Shown here: positions 7,764 through 17,679 of the stretch, piece after piece
Layout: every line of letters begins with the position of its first letter
How positions within the stretch are numbered: position 1 is the stretch's first letter
DNA from: an uncultured Saprospiraceae bacterium
GTDB lineage: Bacteria; Bacteroidota; Bacteroidia; Chitinophagales; Saprospiraceae
DNA: 49,714 nt
Assembly (NCBI GenBank): GCA_937929945.1
Contig: CALFUK010000156.1
Span: 1 to 49,714 of the forward strand
Direction: 5' to 3'
The notes under the pieces: generated by a model
Told to the model about the DNA's origin: nothing
What the model saw: the letters and a program-made list of their open reading frames with translations, nothing else
Databases searched by the model: none
Made by a program: the position numbers and the translations under genes

Positions 7764-8468
7764 ATGACGAATATCAAATTAAAGAAGTGGACGAAGATAC
7801 CTGGGCAGAATGCCTGGACTATGTTTAAAGTCATGGCAGAATTCGTACAGGGATTTGAGCGGCTGAATAAGATCGGACCCTGTGTCTCTATCTTTGGCTC
7901 GGCGCGAACTAAGCCAGATCATAAATACTACAAGCTTTCCACCGAGCTAGCGAAGCGTATGGTCGAAGAGGGATTTGGTGTGATCACTGGTGGAGGTCCT
8001 GGTGTTATGGAAGCGGCTAATAAGGGAGCATACGAACAGGGAGGGCCTTCTGTAGGACTTAACATAGAGCTGCCCTTCGAGCAAAATGACAATCGCTACA
8101 TTGATCCCGATAAGAATCTAGATCACCGATATTTCTTCATCAGGAAGGTGATGTTCGTCAAATATGCACAGGCATTTATAGCACTCCCTGGTGGTTTTGG
8201 GACTCTTGATGAATTATTCGAAGTATTGACCTTGATTCAGACCAAGAAGATCACTCAAGTGCCTGTGATATTAGTTGGAAGTGAGTTTTGGACAGGCATG
8301 AAAGACTGGATCACGACGACCATGCTGGAAGCTAATGGGAACATCAGCCCCGAAGACCTTGATCTTATCCCAATCACTGACGACATCGATGAAGTCATAA
8401 AAATTATTCTTGATTTTTATTCAGGAGAAGGAGATCACCAGCTGGAGCCCAATCTTTCATTGGATTAA
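7764..8468 (+). CDS. LOG-family protein (TIGR00730), cytokinin-riboside-monophosphate phosphoribohydrolase type
   Basis: This is a Rossmann-fold protein of the LONELY GUY family; characterised members hydrolyse nucleoside 5'-monophosphates to free base and ribose 5-phosphate. The diagnostic motifs are VITGGGPGVMEAANKGAY (about 74-91) and PGGFGTLDELFEVLT (about 142-156), with SIFGSARTKP near the N-terminus. At 234 residues it is longer than minimal LOGs, with an N-terminal extension of about 40 residues seen in the larger bacterial subgroup. It is cytoplasmic. Many members in this subgroup have no verified substrate, so the activity is inferred from the family only. It is transcribed alone, convergent with the oxidase gene. 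Confidence 0.9.
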   Translation: MTNIKLKKWTKIPGQNAWTMFKVMAEFVQGFERLNKIGPCVSIFGSARTKPDHKYYKLSTELAKRMVEEGFGVITGGGPGVMEAANKGAYEQGGPSVGLNIELPFEQNDNRYIDPDKNLDHRYFFIRKVMFVKYAQAFIALPGGFGTLDELFEVLTLIQTKKITQVPVILVGSEFWTGMKDWITTTMLEANGNISPEDLDLIPITDDIDEVIKIILDFYSGEGDHQLEPNLSLD

Positions 8469-8487
8469 GCGCGTATAAAAAGACAGT

Positions 8488-8512
8488 AAAAATAACGACG
8501 ATTATACCGTCG
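8488..8512 (-). terminator. Probable terminator of the R2-like oxidase gene
   Basis: Read on the minus strand, a short GC-rich stem (CGACG / CGTCG, seven-base loop) overlaps the last codons of the oxidase gene and is followed by TTATTTTT. The stem is only 5 bp, so efficiency is uncertain. Confidence 0.45.
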
Positions 8513-9392
8513 CGATAGCCTCACTCATGACTTCGGCCATGCTTTGGTTGCGCGCTTTCTCTATTCGTTGGTATCGTTTCTGAAACTGGTCTAAGGCATA
8601 GGCATCAATGATAGCTGGATCAATCCCAAAGGGAATGACATCCCACATCTCATAGCCTTCTTTGACCACATTCATCGCCAGCGGCAGCAGCATGTTCATC
8701 TGATCTTGCACGGCCTGCCATACTTCATCCCCATTCTCAGCAACCAGACGCGATATCAGGTAGATGCCGTAGGCTACATGTCTGGATTCATCTTGCTTTA
8801 GCTTAGTGGTGAATTCTACCATACCTGGCATGAATCCTTTTTCTTTGCAGATGAGGTTGAGCAGGTAATACCCAGTTTCAGCCAGCGTACCTTCTACGAT
8901 CATATTGTAAGTGACAGAAGCTCTCGCCTGATTCACAGGAGATGGATCTGAGATCAGATTATCCATCACATTGGGCAGAATATCATTGAATATGGTCTTA
9001 TAGGAATTGACGATCAGATGATCAAAATCATACAGCTGACCATCAAGTACTACAGTCAGGAACTGGTTAAATCCATCCACGTGCTTAGCCTCTTCCCATA
9101 GGAATGAAGTCAAGAACATTTCTTCTTCTAACCTGCCTTCTTTTGCGATGGCCATAATCAATGGCAGTAGGTCCAAAGTCACAGCTTCCTCACCAGCTTG
9201 AAACTGTGCGATCGGCTGCAGAAAAAATTCTTTCTCTTCTGGACTGAATGCTGCGAAATCCTTAGCATCCTGCGAAAAGTCAAAGTCTCTTGGATTCCAC
9301 ACACCATACTTTTTTGCTTTCTCCCAGAGTCTCATGGGTAGTGATTCTCTGTCTAAGCCAGTACCATTTGTGGTTTGATATTGATTTCGCAT
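8502..9392 (-). CDS. R2-like ligand-binding oxidase (R2lox)
   Basis: The protein has the ferritin-like fold of the ribonucleotide reductase small subunit but belongs to the R2lox group. These carry a Mn/Fe cofactor, bind a long-chain fatty-acid-like ligand and form a Val-Tyr ether crosslink. All expected residues are present: Glu68 and Val71 in GEEAVTLDLLPL, Glu101 and His104 in WEEAKHVDGFNQFL, Tyr162 and Glu167 in YNMIVEGTLAETGYY, Glu202 and His205 in DESRHVAYGIYL. The crosslink pair Val71-Tyr162 and the six metal ligands match the known R2lox pattern. Length 296 is normal, and there is no ribonucleotide reductase large subunit nearby. The physiological reaction is unknown for the whole family. 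The divergent GMC oxidoreductase 82 bases away is a possible partner (inference). Confidence 0.92.
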   Translation of the reverse strand: MRNQYQTTNGTGLDRESLPMRLWEKAKKYGVWNPRDFDFSQDAKDFAAFSPEEKEFFLQPIAQFQAGEEAVTLDLLPLIMAIAKEGRLEEEMFLTSFLWEEAKHVDGFNQFLTVVLDGQLYDFDHLIVNSYKTIFNDILPNVMDNLISDPSPVNQARASVTYNMIVEGTLAETGYYLLNLICKEKGFMPGMVEFTTKLKQDESRHVAYGIYLISRLVAENGDEVWQAVQDQMNMLLPLAMNVVKEGYEMWDVIPFGIDPAIIDAYALDQFQKRYQRIEKARNQSMAEVMSEAIATV

Positions 9393-9473
9393 ATTTTAAT
9401 TTTATCTTTTGTGTATTTGTCGTTCAATAATACTGAATAGATTCTATATTAAGGACCATAGAAAAGATAGATT

Positions 9474-11126
9474 ATGAAGGAAACATATGACTACGTCATC
9501 ATCGGTGCTGGATCAGCGGGCTGTGTCATGGCTAATCGACTCTCAGCGGACCCGTCTCATGCTGTACTCTTGATCGAGGCAGGTGGACCTGATAGACACC
9601 CTTACATTCATATCCCAGGTGCTTACCCTAAAAATCACAAATCAAAACGCGACTGGGGCTTTTGGACGACGGCTCAGGCGCATGTGAATGATCGAAAAAT
9701 ATACTTGCCCAGAGGAAAAACTCTTGGCGGCTGCAGCTCAACGAATGCCATGGCCTATGTTAGAGGTAACAAGAGTGATTTTGACCACTGGGCCTCGCTG
9801 GGTAATCAGGGATGGTCTTATGAAGAGGTGCTTCCGCTATTTAAAAAATCGGAAAATAATCAAAACCTTGACGAGCTGGACGAGGCTTATCATGGTACTG
9901 ATGGTGAGCTGAAAGTTTCCTTACAGCATCAAATTTCCACACCACTAGCCCAGACATTTATTGATTCTTGCCAGGCTACGGGCATCGACGCTAATCAAGA
10001 CTATAATGGCAGATCGCAAAAAGGAGTGGGGCATTTTCAATTTACGATCGCAGATGGTAAAAGACAGAGCACAGCTGTCGCCTTTCTGAAGCCAGTCATG
10101 GATCGACCTAATCTCACAGTCGTCACTCATGCTCACGTGACGCAGCTGCTGATGGATCATGATGAAGTCACTGGTGTCAGATTTAAAAAGGGCCAATCGA
10201 TAACAGAGGTGTCTATCCAGAAAGAAGTCATCCTGAGTGCTGGCGCATTCCAATCTCCGCAGATACTGATGCTCTCTGGGATAGGTCCTCGCGAGCATCT
10301 TCGACGCGCTGGCATAGAGCTCAGACATGAACTTCCAGGTGTCGGCCAGAATCTACAGGATCACTTGTTCTATGGAGTGAGTGCGCTCACGAAGCGCCCT
10401 GAAGGTATGAATCATCACCTATCCATCCCTGGTCAGCTGAAAGGTCTGTGGTCCTACTACCGGTCCAAGACGGGGCCACTCGTATGCAGTCCCCTCGAGG
10501 CGGTGGCATTTCTAAACATTGATGAACCCAGCGCTGAGATCAATTTTCAGATGCATTTTGCTCCGATCTCATTTGGAGAAGGTTACGATTATGATGTCTA
10601 TGATGTCAATAGCTATCCGCATCATGATGGCGTGTCTATTTTACCTACCCTTTTGCATCCAAGGAGTAGAGGGGAGGTAAGACTGGCATCAGCAGATCCT
10701 CTGGCGCCTCCAGTGATTGATCCTAACTTTCTGAGTGATGAGAAGGATTTAGAGCAGTTAGTAAAGGGAGGTCAGTTAGCACTGGATATCATCAGGCAGG
10801 CTCCCTTCGCAGCTAAGCTCGGCAAGATCATAGCTCCTCTCCAGCATAACAGCGCAGCTGATATCGAGGAGCACATCAAAAAATCGGTAGAGACTGTCTA
10901 TCATCCAGTAGGAACTTGTAAAATGGGGCAGGATGAGATGGCCGTAGTCGATCATGAATTGAGAGTCTCGGGCATAGGCAGGCTCAGAGTCGTAGACGCC
11001 TCCATCATGCCTACGATCGTCAGTGGAAATACGAATGCAGCGTGCATCATGATAGCTGAAAACGCAGCCAATATGATCTTAGGTCAGGTACCAGTGAGTC
11101 AGGAGAGGGTGGGAATATCATTGTAA
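9474..11126 (+). CDS. GMC-family FAD-dependent alcohol/choline oxidoreductase
   Basis: This 550-residue flavoprotein belongs to the glucose-methanol-choline family (choline dehydrogenase BetA / alcohol dehydrogenase AlkJ branch) and oxidises an alcohol to an aldehyde. The dinucleotide-binding site DYVIIGAGSAGCVMANRL is at residues 6-23 and LLIEAGG follows. The GMC signature GGCSSTNAMAYVRGN is near residue 85. The C-terminus has the catalytic His in VYHPVGTCKMG (His477) and the conserved SGNTNAACIMIAENAA (around 517-532). There is no signal peptide. The gene diverges from R2lox with a short shared upstream region. No betaine aldehyde dehydrogenase or BetI is adjacent, so choline is not a safe substrate call. 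Confidence 0.9.
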   Translation: MKETYDYVIIGAGSAGCVMANRLSADPSHAVLLIEAGGPDRHPYIHIPGAYPKNHKSKRDWGFWTTAQAHVNDRKIYLPRGKTLGGCSSTNAMAYVRGNKSDFDHWASLGNQGWSYEEVLPLFKKSENNQNLDELDEAYHGTDGELKVSLQHQISTPLAQTFIDSCQATGIDANQDYNGRSQKGVGHFQFTIADGKRQSTAVAFLKPVMDRPNLTVVTHAHVTQLLMDHDEVTGVRFKKGQSITEVSIQKEVILSAGAFQSPQILMLSGIGPREHLRRAGIELRHELPGVGQNLQDHLFYGVSALTKRPEGMNHHLSIPGQLKGLWSYYRSKTGPLVCSPLEAVAFLNIDEPSAEINFQMHFAPISFGEGYDYDVYDVNSYPHHDGVSILPTLLHPRSRGEVRLASADPLAPPVIDPNFLSDEKDLEQLVKGGQLALDIIRQAPFAAKLGKIIAPLQHNSAADIEEHIKKSVETVYHPVGTCKMGQDEMAVVDHELRVSGIGRLRVVDASIMPTIVSGNTNAACIMIAENAANMILGQVPVSQERVGISL

Positions 11127-11410
11127 AAAAAATGTAAGATTTCTGTCATAACCGAATCAGAGTCAGATGTGCGGCCACTATTGAATATTAGTATTTTATA
11201 CATGCGACTATATTTACATATTACTTTGAAAGACACTTTTTAGCCTATTTGGTAGTTTTTGCATTCAGACTTTAACTTATCTGTATGCATTTTGTAGGTA
11301 GCCAAGTGTGCTATTTATTGAGATAATCAGGGGAATAAGCCGTAATTTGTAAGTCTAAAGTCAATTCTTTGTTGGATTGAAATTTGAGTTGGTCTTATTG
11401 TCGCCTGATT

Positions 11411-14400
11411 ATGAAAATTATCCCCGTACTGGTAAGTTTTATAATGAGCTTGTTGAGTTTTTCAAGCTTTGCGGGGCACGCCTTTATCTTGAGCGAACCT
11501 ATCTGCTCTAACCTTTCAGTCTACAATAACTCTTCTTGCAATCAGAAAATATATTCGGAGCTTATCGGTGGCGATTCACCGGTGGTAGAATTACTTGGTG
11601 AAGTGCCGGCAGGAGAGCAAATGGATTTTGGTACGACTGCAGAAATAGCTTACATCTATGCAGAAGCTCCATCAGGAGAAGTGACAGCAGGCTACCTAAA
11701 GTCTGATTGCATTGACATAGAGCTGAAGATCACATCATGTAGTTCTCAAGAAGTACAACTTGACAGTCCGTGTGTTTTTGAAGGGATCAACTACTCTTTA
11801 GACTCAAGGACCAGCCAATCAATCGAAAATAATCTGATTTCGCTGACCTGTGGTCAGTCCATGGACATCTTCTTCCTGGATCAAGCTGGTAAATGGGTCA
11901 TCGAATACCCAGATAATTCGCTTAAAGTACACACAAGCGGTGCCAGCTTCAACATCACTTCTTCAGCTAAGATATCCGACTCAGGAAAATATGCAGCCTA
12001 TTGGTTTGCCACTAATGGATGCAGAAATAGGAGTGAATTCATCGTACAGACACTTAATTGTTGTGAGCGAGAGATGGCTGACATTCCAGACGTCAATATC
12101 TGCGAAGGCGAGAGTATCATCATATCACCAGAGTTTAGTGACATACCTCAGTGCATAGATCTGAGATCAGACTATGCTTCCTCTGTGTATGCTTATTCTG
12201 GCAGAGTAGACGACATTAATAATATTCTCGGCGAACCTGATAATTCAGGGGCCATTCTCTGGAAGGCAGGGACATCAAGCGCTACCTACATCACGGTAGA
12301 CCTAGGATCCATACTGCCTTCAGGCACTGAGATCTGCATTTTAACCAGGATAGCGCACTGTCAGCGAGTGGACTCTAATGATTCGCAATTTTCGATTCAT
12401 GCTTCAGCCTCAGTCTTCGGATTTAAAAGGATCGCGACAAAGACGATGCCTCTGGATACTAAGTATGAAGAAATATGCATCACGGTAGACGAAAATATAA
12501 GATACCTCAGGATACAAGATGAAGGGTTATGTGCATTTAGATTGGATGCGATCGAGATATCCAGTCAGCTTGCTACCACTTCCATGAGGTATACCTGGAG
12601 TGATGGCAGTACTGGAGAAAGCTTAGAAATCACTGCTTCAGGACGGTATTCAGTCCAAGTCGTCGATTGCAATGATTGTATCAGCTACCAAGAATTTGAG
12701 GTAGTAGTGGATGCCTGCGAAGTGGAATTGAACTGTGTGCAAAATGCACAGCTGCCCGAGGTCAGCGGTGAATCATTCACCATGTGTGCAGAAAGTGGCG
12801 GAATCAACGGTAGTATCTCCATCAACGATTCTGATCCAGATGGGCATACTTTAGCCTGGGATATCACAAAGACCCCCGACAATGGCACGTTTGAAATCAA
12901 TGAGTCTGGCGCCTTCAGCTATGTACCTAACTCCGGCTTTGTCGGCACAGAAAGAATCTTCTATAATGTGTGTAAGCAAGATTTCATTCCGTGTGATCAG
13001 GCAGATCTGAATTTGAGATGTGCCTCAAGCTTTGCAACAATTACGGTAAATAGGGCTGCAGTCTCGTTAGGAGAGGATAGGTCCTTGTGTCGAGGAGAAT
13101 CTTTGAATCTGCAAGTCAGTACTACAGCTGCAGCGGTGTGGAGCACTGGGCAGACTGGTCGTGAGATTTCGATCAATCAAGGAGGTATATACGCAGTCAG
13201 CATCACAGATGACAATGGATGCCAAGCAGTGGACCAAGTCGAAGTGAATGAGTATGAATATCCAGTAGCAGAACTATCTGTCAGTAATGCTATCGATTGT
13301 AACAATGCCTCTGCAGTCATTACAGCTACTGGAGGTGTAAGTTACGAGTGGGAAAGCGGACAGTCCAGCCCAGATATAGCAGTGACAGAAGCTGGAATCT
13401 ACACGGTGAGTGTCACGGGAGAAGGAGGCTGTGCAGTCACGACTGAGATAGAAGTCGAAGAAAATATCAGCCAAGTCACGGCAAGAATAAGTGGAGTCGA
13501 TCTGATCTGCTATGCAGATGACAGAGTGGATCTCAGTGCGTCTGGAGCCGATAGCTATGTGTGGAGCACAGGGGATACTGGCGCTGCCATCACAGTGAGA
13601 GGTCCAGGTACCTATGATGTTACGGCTATTGATGACGCTACGGGTTGTTCTGATACAGAATCATTCACTATCAGGTCAGTCGATATGTTTGCGGATGCAG
13701 GCCCTGACCAAAATGCCTGTCCTGGGGATGTTCTAGTATTGGGTGGATTGACCTTAGGACCAGAAGGTGCCAATTATCAATGGAGTAATGGATCATCTGG
13801 CAATCTCAGTGTCACCAATGGTGCAATAACCGTGTCCCCGACACGGACGACAACGTACGAACTGACCACCACTCTTAATGGATGCACCTCCGTCGATGAG
13901 GTGACGGTCTTCATGGACGATTTTCAGATTAGCACTAACGGGTCAGTCGAGATCTGTCCTGGGGAGGAGGTCGTCATCAGTGCGCAAGGAGCAGACTTCT
14001 ATCTATGGGAGACAGGCGCTCAGACAGCTTCGATCACAGTCAGTCCTACAGAGTCGAGGACGTACACTGTGATTGGACTCAACTCATTTGGCTGTACGAA
14101 GGAAGCCCAAGTATCGGTCACTGTATATGATCCAGTACAAGCTGTGGTAGACGCAGATCGAGCAGTATGTGTCGGCGAGACTGTCGCTCTATCAGCATCA
14201 GGCGGAAGTGTATATGCCTGGAGTAATGGTACGATTGGCCCCAATATCTCAGTCGTAGCGCAGCAGAGTACGGCGTATCAAGTCACCATTACCAACAGTC
14301 AGGGATGTCAGACAGTAGAGAATATCAATGTCGATGTAGTAGACTTACCAGATGCCAAGCTCGGAGCTGATCGATTGATATGTTCAGGTTCTGCGATAGA

Positions 14401-16777
14401 ACTTACTGCTGCAGCATCTTCCTCTTACTTATGGAGCACTGGACAGACGACCAGGTCGATCACTGTCAGTCCAAGAGAAGACACGGAATACTCTATCACA
14501 GTGTCAAATGGAATCTGTACTACATCTTCCAGTGTCCGGGTGAATGTGGCGCAATGTCTTGGACAAATCACTGGCTATGTCAGAAATGTTAATGGGGATC
14601 CGATACCTGGTGTCAATCTCAGGATATTTGATGAGTCGGATGTTAGGGTGCAGACTGCCAGTACTGACCCGAGAGGCTTTTACCGCTTCGTACAGGTGGA
14701 GGCAGGTAACTATACGATACGCCAAGAAAATTTAGAAGGCTATACAGATGTCAGTGATTTAGACGAATCCCCAGAAGACGGCATTGATAACGATGGGGTC
14801 AATAATGAAATACCCGTCATACTCTTGCCAGGTGAGACTGATGCAGATAATAACTTCGTCGACCAAGAAAATGTCAGCTCTATCACTGGGACATCCTTTG
14901 TAGACTCTGATGGTGATAACTTGCCTGATGAGCCCTTAGCTAATGTCGCCGTCATGCTGTATGACAATAACGACAATCTAATAGATGTGTCAGTGACAGA
15001 TCCCTTTGGAAGATATGGGTTTGAAGGATTGTCATCTGGCTCATATGCCGTCAGACAAGATGAACTGACTGGATACGAGCTGGTCTTGGATAGGGATCGG
15101 ACCATATCCGCTCTTGATCCAGATGGGGGTGATGATCGGGTAGATAATAAGATTGACGTAGAACTAAGTGTATCAGAAATCGATGATGGGAATGACTTCA
15201 TCGTCAGCCCGCTCAATGGTAAGATAAGTGGCTATGTCGGTCTTGATTTAGATGAAGATGGACGCTCAGAGCAAGCTGTGGTAGATTCCAGAGTCGAGTT
15301 GCTCAATCGTTTTGGTACCAGGCAGCAGATTACATTTACTGATTCGGAGGGTTATTATGAATTCTCTGATATCTTACCAGGAGAATATCGTGTTACAGCC
15401 ATAGATGGACCTAAATTTCGGGATGTGAGTGATCGAGATGAGAGTACGGGTGCGTCTGATAGCGATGGAGGATCTAATGTGGTCGATGATTTAATCACAG
15501 TGATTCTTCTACCTGGAGAGCACGATGAGGATAATAACTTTGTGGATTACATCCCTCAGGTAGGGATCATCGGGGGCTATGTACTGGAGGATCAGAATAA
15601 TGATCAGATCGGTGATCGAGGGATCAATAATGTAACGATCACCCTATATGACTTGGCTAATCAAGAAATAGCGGTCACGACCACTAATCCCGCTGGTCGA
15701 TTTCTTTTTGTAGATATGCTACCCGGTGATTATTATTTGAGAGAGACCGACCCAGTAGATGCTAATGGATTAGAGTACATAGATGTCAGTGACTTAGATG
15801 TAGGAGATCCAGATGATGAGAATGATATTGATGAAGCGAATGATATCATATACGTATCTATCGAGGTAGACGAATTTGACGATGACAATATATTTGTTGA
15901 TAAGAAGCCCTCGTCATCTTTTGTGGAGGACTGTGAGGTATTGCAGTTTGATGATTTCTCTAATGGCTTTGGTGACTTTTGGATCGATGGGGGGGATAAT
16001 GTCGAGATATCACAGCGGTATTCCAGGTCTGCACCCGCGAGCATTGACATCAGCAATGATGAAGGGCGGAATTCTTCTATCTACAGCCAGACATTAGATC
16101 TTAACACAGTGAATAGTATCACGATTACTTTCCACTACATCACCAGAGGAGTGGATGCTGGAGAGTTCTTTGTCTTCGAAGTCTCTCTGGATGGAGGAGC
16201 ATCATATACTGGTTTTGAATCTTGGTTTATAGATGCTGACTTTGTGAATGAAGAGTGGAATACTGCCATCGTATCAGTGCCAAGCGATCTGCTCTCAGCT
16301 CAGTCCTCTTTCAGAATTCGATCTGATTTTAGTAGCCGAGCGGATCATGTCTATATTGATGATATTTTGGTCGAATTATGCTTCAATGTGGAAGATGATG
16401 ACAGCTCAGCGACGTCATATGTGGATCGAACTACGGACAATCATAATTTTTATGGTGGCGAAGCGGTGACTATTCCCGCTAATCCGATGGACATGGAGTA
16501 TGGAAATGAAACCTCAAAATACACTGGAGAGCAGCCACGAATATTTCCTAATCCTGCCAAGGATATCCTACACATTGATCTAAATTATGGGGAAGAGAAT
16601 CAGACGAGTACTGCTTTAGAAGTATTTTCTACAGATGGTCAGAGACTGATTCATCAAGAAGTATTGGTTACGGGTGTCTATGCTTTAGATATTTCGCAAT
16701 TAAATCCGCAGCAGCTCTACATTCTCAATGTAAGGACACACGGGCGAACCAAGTCCTATCGGTTTTTCAAATTATAG
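11411..16777 (+). CDS. Giant T9SS-secreted surface protein with Ig-like and SdrD B-type repeats
   Basis: The protein has about 1,788 residues. I start at the ATG at 11411 because it opens a good signal peptide (MKIIPVLVSFIMSLLSFSSF); an upstream TTG at 11384 would spoil it. In order there are: a cysteine-rich N-terminal region; a cadherin-like module near 450-545 (DSDPDGHTLAWDI, YVPNSGFVGTERIFY); eight Ig/SprB-like modules with a W-[SE]-x-G core (WSDG, WSTG, WESG, WSTG, WSNG, WETG, WSNG, WSTG), one before and seven after the cadherin module, up to about residue 1050; four SdrD B-like domains (about 1050-1500) with acidic, probably calcium-binding loops; a jelly-roll-like domain near 1505-1655; and a type A T9SS sorting domain (IFPNPAKDILHIDL) over the last 80 residues. 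It is exported and probably anchored or released at the cell surface. An adhesin or gliding role is inferred only. Confidence 0.9.
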   Translation: MKIIPVLVSFIMSLLSFSSFAGHAFILSEPICSNLSVYNNSSCNQKIYSELIGGDSPVVELLGEVPAGEQMDFGTTAEIAYIYAEAPSGEVTAGYLKSDCIDIELKITSCSSQEVQLDSPCVFEGINYSLDSRTSQSIENNLISLTCGQSMDIFFLDQAGKWVIEYPDNSLKVHTSGASFNITSSAKISDSGKYAAYWFATNGCRNRSEFIVQTLNCCEREMADIPDVNICEGESIIISPEFSDIPQCIDLRSDYASSVYAYSGRVDDINNILGEPDNSGAILWKAGTSSATYITVDLGSILPSGTEICILTRIAHCQRVDSNDSQFSIHASASVFGFKRIATKTMPLDTKYEEICITVDENIRYLRIQDEGLCAFRLDAIEISSQLATTSMRYTWSDGSTGESLEITASGRYSVQVVDCNDCISYQEFEVVVDACEVELNCVQNAQLPEVSGESFTMCAESGGINGSISINDSDPDGHTLAWDITKTPDNGTFEINESGAFSYVPNSGFVGTERIFYNVCKQDFIPCDQADLNLRCASSFATITVNRAAVSLGEDRSLCRGESLNLQVSTTAAAVWSTGQTGREISINQGGIYAVSITDDNGCQAVDQVEVNEYEYPVAELSVSNAIDCNNASAVITATGGVSYEWESGQSSPDIAVTEAGIYTVSVTGEGGCAVTTEIEVEENISQVTARISGVDLICYADDRVDLSASGADSYVWSTGDTGAAITVRGPGTYDVTAIDDATGCSDTESFTIRSVDMFADAGPDQNACPGDVLVLGGLTLGPEGANYQWSNGSSGNLSVTNGAITVSPTRTTTYELTTTLNGCTSVDEVTVFMDDFQISTNGSVEICPGEEVVISAQGADFYLWETGAQTASITVSPTESRTYTVIGLNSFGCTKEAQVSVTVYDPVQAVVDADRAVCVGETVALSASGGSVYAWSNGTIGPNISVVAQQSTAYQVTITNSQGCQTVENINVDVVDLPDAKLGADRLICSGSAIELTAAASSSYLWSTGQTTRSITVSPREDTEYSITVSNGICTTSSSVRVNVAQCLGQITGYVRNVNGDPIPGVNLRIFDESDVRVQTASTDPRGFYRFVQVEAGNYTIRQENLEGYTDVSDLDESPEDGIDNDGVNNEIPVILLPGETDADNNFVDQENVSSITGTSFVDSDGDNLPDEPLANVAVMLYDNNDNLIDVSVTDPFGRYGFEGLSSGSYAVRQDELTGYELVLDRDRTISALDPDGGDDRVDNKIDVELSVSEIDDGNDFIVSPLNGKISGYVGLDLDEDGRSEQAVVDSRVELLNRFGTRQQITFTDSEGYYEFSDILPGEYRVTAIDGPKFRDVSDRDESTGASDSDGGSNVVDDLITVILLPGEHDEDNNFVDYIPQVGIIGGYVLEDQNNDQIGDRGINNVTITLYDLANQEIAVTTTNPAGRFLFVDMLPGDYYLRETDPVDANGLEYIDVSDLDVGDPDDENDIDEANDIIYVSIEVDEFDDDNIFVDKKPSSSFVEDCEVLQFDDFSNGFGDFWIDGGDNVEISQRYSRSAPASIDISNDEGRNSSIYSQTLDLNTVNSITITFHYITRGVDAGEFFVFEVSLDGGASYTGFESWFIDADFVNEEWNTAIVSVPSDLLSAQSSFRIRSDFSSRADHVYIDDILVELCFNVEDDDSSATSYVDRTTDNHNFYGGEAVTIPANPMDMEYGNETSKYTGEQPRIFPNPAKDILHIDLNYGEENQTSTALEVFSTDGQRLIHQEVLVTGVYALDISQLNPQQLYILNVRTHGRTKSYRFFKL

Positions 16778-16877
16778 GCTACAGCCATAAATACAATTTT
16801 ACTATCATTTTTTTGTTATTTAGCGGATGGTCTGATTCTGCATAAAGCTGATGTAAGGCTGGTACTCCATAAACTAC

Positions 16878-17402
16878 ATGATAGACCCACTCTGGAAGAA
16901 AGTACAAGATGATGATGTAGAGGCTTTTAATGAGCTCTATCATAGCTATGTGAATCAGCTTTACAATTATGGTTTGAGATTTACCAGCAGATCAGATATC
17001 ATTAAGGACACAATACAGAATCTGTTTATTCACTTTTACCAGAAGAGACACGATATCAATATCACGAGCTCTGTCAAAGCCTATCTGATCACCTCCATGA
17101 GGAGAAGCATCATCGAGGCTGTCAAGGATATTCACCAAAGTACCGACTACGATTTTGATGCACAGCTAGAATTTGTGGACTCTGTAGAAGAGAATTTGAT
17201 CCGAGAAGATGAAAAACAAGAGCTGAAAGACAAACTGGACCAGGCAAAAACTGGATTGACTAAGCGACAAGCTGAAGCGATCTACTTGAAATTTGACTCA
17301 GGCTTAGAGTATTCAGAGATATGTGACATAATGAATCTAACAAAAGAAGCGGCGTATAAGCTTGTAAATGAGGCACTTAAGAGATTATCTAAAAATTTTT
17401 AG
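16878..17402 (+). CDS. ECF-type RNA polymerase sigma factor (FecI-like)
   Basis: This 174-residue protein has region 2 (FNELYHSYVNQLYNYGL, then IIKDTIQNLFIHFYQKR) and region 4 (LTKRQAEAIYLKF, then YSEICDIMNLTKEAAYKLV). These are the two domains of extracytoplasmic-function sigma factors that direct RNA polymerase to a few target promoters. The next gene is a FecR anti-sigma factor and the one after that a TonB-dependent receptor. This gives the usual Bacteroidota arrangement, in which the receptor's substrate releases the sigma factor through FecR. The gap to fecR is 277 bases, in which I see no gene. It starts 100 bases after the giant surface protein, which could be a target, but there is no direct evidence. 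Confidence 0.92.
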   Translation: MIDPLWKKVQDDDVEAFNELYHSYVNQLYNYGLRFTSRSDIIKDTIQNLFIHFYQKRHDINITSSVKAYLITSMRRSIIEAVKDIHQSTDYDFDAQLEFVDSVEENLIREDEKQELKDKLDQAKTGLTKRQAEAIYLKFDSGLEYSEICDIMNLTKEAAYKLVNEALKRLSKNF

Positions 17403-17679
17403 AAAATAAATTAATAAAACTGACTAGATCAATGGCTAAGTGTCCCTCTTATAAGTACAGTCTTTAATTAGACTAAGATTTATATTGCAAATAGTTGCAG
17501 TATTTAAATTGAATTTGACTTTGGACAATCACCTGCTACGATCTCATCGAATCGAACAGGGTCATAACGCTGACTCACATCATTCGATATTTTTATTAAG
17601 TACGGGTATGCATTTCAAAAATGATCAAGCGGTGATTGTTCCTTTTTTTAGTTAAATTTATAACCAACTTAATCCTTTA

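Noticed and set aside
14740-15216. 158-codon minus-strand ORF
   Set aside because: It is a serine-rich shadow of the SdrD-type repeats of the giant surface protein.
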